Source: Candidatus Symbiopectobacterium endolongispinus (GTDB lineage Bacteria; Pseudomonadota; Gammaproteobacteria; Enterobacterales; Enterobacteriaceae). Taken from it: a stretch of DNA of 64,000 nt. Numbering within the stretch: position 1 is the first letter of the stretch; each line of letters begins with the position of its first letter. The stretch lies in the NCBI RefSeq assembly GCF_018777385.1, contig NZ_JAFJYB010000001.1, positions 930,001-994,000 of the forward strand, read 5' to 3'. The notes under the pieces were generated by a model. It saw only the letters and a program-made list of their open reading frames with translations, did not search any database and was not told the origin of the DNA. Of this stretch, positions 61,638 through 64,000 are shown one piece after another. The translations under genes were made by a program, and so were the position numbers.

Positions 61638-62402
61638 ATGGACGTACGACAAAGTGTACACAGCGAACATGCAAAAACGCTCGATACCACTGAGCCGAGA
61701 AAGAAATTTCTCATTGAGCAGATTTTTACGCCAAACCAATACACCATGGTGTACAGCCACATTGACCGCATTGTAGTGGGTGGGATTATGCCGGTTGACG
61801 GCGAGATCACCTTTGATGACGGTATCGGTAAGCAATTTGGTGTGAACTATTTTCTCGAACGCCGCGAGTTGGGCCTGATCAATATCGGTGGCCCGGCAAA
61901 CATCGTGATTGATGGCAAAAGCTACGCGGTAGGCAACGAACTGTATTACAACAGTGCGCCAGCGCATGCCACGTTCCCAATGCGTGTGATTACGCAAGAA
62001 GATGCAGTTAAAGCCACGCTCGGTGATATCGCAACCTGTAACAAGCGTACCATTTGCAAATATCTGGTACCGGAAGTGGTGTAAACCTGCCAGTTAAGTA
62101 TGGGGTTGACGCGTTTGGCAGAAGGCAGCAACTGGAACTCAATGCCGACCCATACCCATGAACGCAGGATGGAAGTTTACTTCTATTTTGATATGGCAGA
62201 TGACACCATTATTTTCCATATGATGGGCGAGCCACATGAAACACGTCACCTGGTGATGCACAACGAGCAGGCGGTGATCTCACCGAACTGGTCGATTCAC
62301 ACTGGCGTTGGTACCAAAAATTATGCCTTTATCTGGGGCATGATCGGTGAAAACCTGACGTTTGACGACATGGACCATATTGCGATGAAAGATCTGCGCT
62401 AG
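61638..62402 (+). pseudogene. kduI: 5-keto-4-deoxyuronate isomerase KduI, ochre and in-frame deletion
   Basis: KduI isomerises 4-deoxy-L-threo-5-hexosulose uronate. It begins MDVRQSVHSEHAKTLDTTEP and is conserved (YTMVYSHIDRIVVGGIMPVD, FLERRELGLINIGG). YAVGNELYYNSAPAHATFP lacks about 27 residues found between these blocks in E. coli (after GHRDALYVG). TAA at 62082-62084 (PEVV[12 protein letters not shown]) replaces Glu of [12 protein letters not shown]. The zinc-binding C-terminal cupin is otherwise conserved ([32 protein letters not shown]), ending AMKDLR. Two independent lesions. Confidence 0.92.
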
Positions 62403-62434
62403 TACGCGCTGCACAACTCGCGCCCGCTCCACTA

Positions 62435-62466
62435 ACGCCCACGGTATTGATACCGTGGGCGTTTTT
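62435..62466 (+). terminator. Intrinsic terminator after kduI
   Basis: ACGCCCACGGTAT (62435-62447), loop TG, ATACCGTGGGCGT (62450-62462): a perfect 13-bp stem followed by TTTT. It lies 33 bases after the kduI stop. Confidence 0.88.
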
Positions 62467-62549
62467 GTATCTGCAATCTGACAATCTTTCCTACCTGTCG
62501 GGGAGCAGCCCTCCTCACCATGGCCCTTCCTGTCACCCCTGCCCTTCTT

Positions 62550-62631
62550 GTCATCCCCGCGTAGACGGGGATCTTTTACAGGCCGAACGCGTTCTTTCTG
62601 TCCGAGATCCCCGGCCTTCGCCGAGGATGAC
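62550..62631 (+). repeat. 82-bp palindromic repeat, copy 3
   Basis: Begins GTCATCCCCGCGTAGACG and ends CGCCGAGGATGAC. Inner arms GGGGATCTTT and CGAGATCCCC lie around ACGCGTTCTTTCTG. It has the same length and ends as copies 1 and 2. It sits between the kduI terminator and the rRNA operon terminator. Confidence 0.85.
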
Positions 62632-62650
62632 GGCATGGATATTCCACGCA

Positions 62651-62692
62651 TATAGCGAAGGGGCTGTCCTTTCGGACAGCCCCTTCGCTATA
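62651..62692 (-). terminator. Terminator of the minus-strand rRNA operon
   Basis: A perfect 19-bp stem (62651-62669 with 62674-62692; core AGGGGCTGTCC/GGACAGCCCCT) with a four-base loop, immediately downstream of the 5S gene in its direction of transcription. Confidence 0.8.
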
Positions 62693-62697
62693 TTAAA

Positions 62698-62816
62698 AGC
62701 CTGGCAGTTCCCTACTCTCACATGGGGAAGCCCCACACTACCATCGGCGCTACGGCGTTTCACTTCTGAGTTCGGCATGGGGTCAGGTGGGACCACCGCG
62801 CTATCGCCGCCAGGCA
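62698..62816 (-). rRNA. rrf: 5S ribosomal RNA
   Basis: The reverse complement starts TGCCTGGCGGCGATAGCG and ends GGAACTGCCAGGC, about 119 nt. The internal CCACCTGACCCCATGCCGAA segment and GTAGTGTGGGG are identical in kind to the enterobacterial 5S. It is complete. The 186 bases separating it from the 23S 3' end carry no tRNA. Confidence 0.96.
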
Positions 62817-63002
62817 TATTCTGTTTTACATCCACCGCTTCTCAGCCATGAATGCCAATCTGTCAACAAGCTGAACTTCTCGAGCACGTGATTATTCGTA
62901 TCATCCTGATACTCACCCCTTCGGGGCCAGCGCTCCGCGCTGTTCAAAATCGTTCCAGACGATTTTGTCTCTCAATCAACACCAAAACATCTTCGGCGTT
63001 GT

Positions 63003-64000
<998 letters not shown>

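Noticed and set aside
16418-62084. Reassignment of TAA/TAG to glutamate
   Set aside because: The Glu-for-stop pattern invites it, but the same stops end intact genes normally (for example nrdI, proX and mtnA end on TAA and the kduI frame ends on TAG), and frameshifts and deletions also abound, so decay is the better explanation.
62817-63002. tRNA gene between 23S and 5S
   Set aside because: No cloverleaf or CCA-type end was visible in the 186-base spacer, and enterobacterial tRNAs usually lie in the 16S-23S spacer or after 5S.

Overview
The window looks like chromosome from a gammaproteobacterium of the order Enterobacterales. The evidence is E. coli-like protein sequences, familiar gene neighbourhoods (trxC-yfiP-patZ-pssA, proVWX-ygaYZH-mprA-emrAB, gmhA-yafJ-yafK beside fadE, atoSC-atoDAEB) and enterobacterial rRNA. 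Its most striking property is decay. About half of the recognisable genes carry stops, frameshifts or internal deletions, while neighbouring genes are intact. This resembles a recently host-restricted lineage such as the Sodalis/Brenneria type, but the sequence does not name the organism, and some lesions could be assembly errors.

Layout. 1-4.8 kb: 3' part of speD (broken), then the class Ib ribonucleotide reductase operon nrdHIEF (H and F broken, I and E intact). 4.9-13.2 kb, minus strand: an AT-rich remnant of a Tad pilus locus (tadA-B-C-D, prepilin peptidase, tadE-F-G, LuxR-like regulator). It is cut inside tadA by an ISL3-family insertion sequence (13155-14473), and the usual upstream half (flp, rcp genes, tadZ) is missing. 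14.5-21 kb: MmyB-type regulator, yafE, yafK, yafJ, gmhA, fadE. 21-28.2 kb: atoS, atoC, then atoD-A-E-B for short-chain fatty acid use. Only atoA is open, although a sigma-54 promoter and an AtoC palindrome survive. 28.2-34.1 kb: methionine salvage (mtnK, mtnA, mtnD-C-B, mtnE, yafV) with tandem MetJ boxes in both divergent promoter regions. 34.3-42.4 kb: a purine/ureide catabolism (hpx) cluster with a polar amino acid type ABC transporter, an RpiR regulator, hpxX and hpxY. 42.9-52.7 kb: osmoprotectant uptake proVWX, ygaY-Z-H, mprA-emrA-emrB. 52.9-59.2 kb: yfiF, trxC, yfiP(tapT), patZ, pssA. 59.4-62.4 kb: IclR-type regulator, kdgT, kduI. 62.7 kb to the end: minus-strand 5S rRNA, the 3' quarter of 23S rRNA, and then an abrupt join into 16S rRNA.

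How the pieces work together. Whole catabolic pathways are disabled by several independent lesions: fatty acids (fadE, ato), methionine salvage (K, B, E), purine/ureide breakdown, the hexuronate isomerase and pilus assembly. Envelope, stress and housekeeping genes (gmhA, pssA, proVWX, emrAB, mprA, trxC, yfiF) read through. Three lesion classes recur: Glu-to-stop substitutions implying G-to-T changes, plus or minus one base in homopolymers, and deletions between short direct repeats. An 82-bp palindromic repeat is present three times. I found no CRISPR array, prophage or convincing new system.
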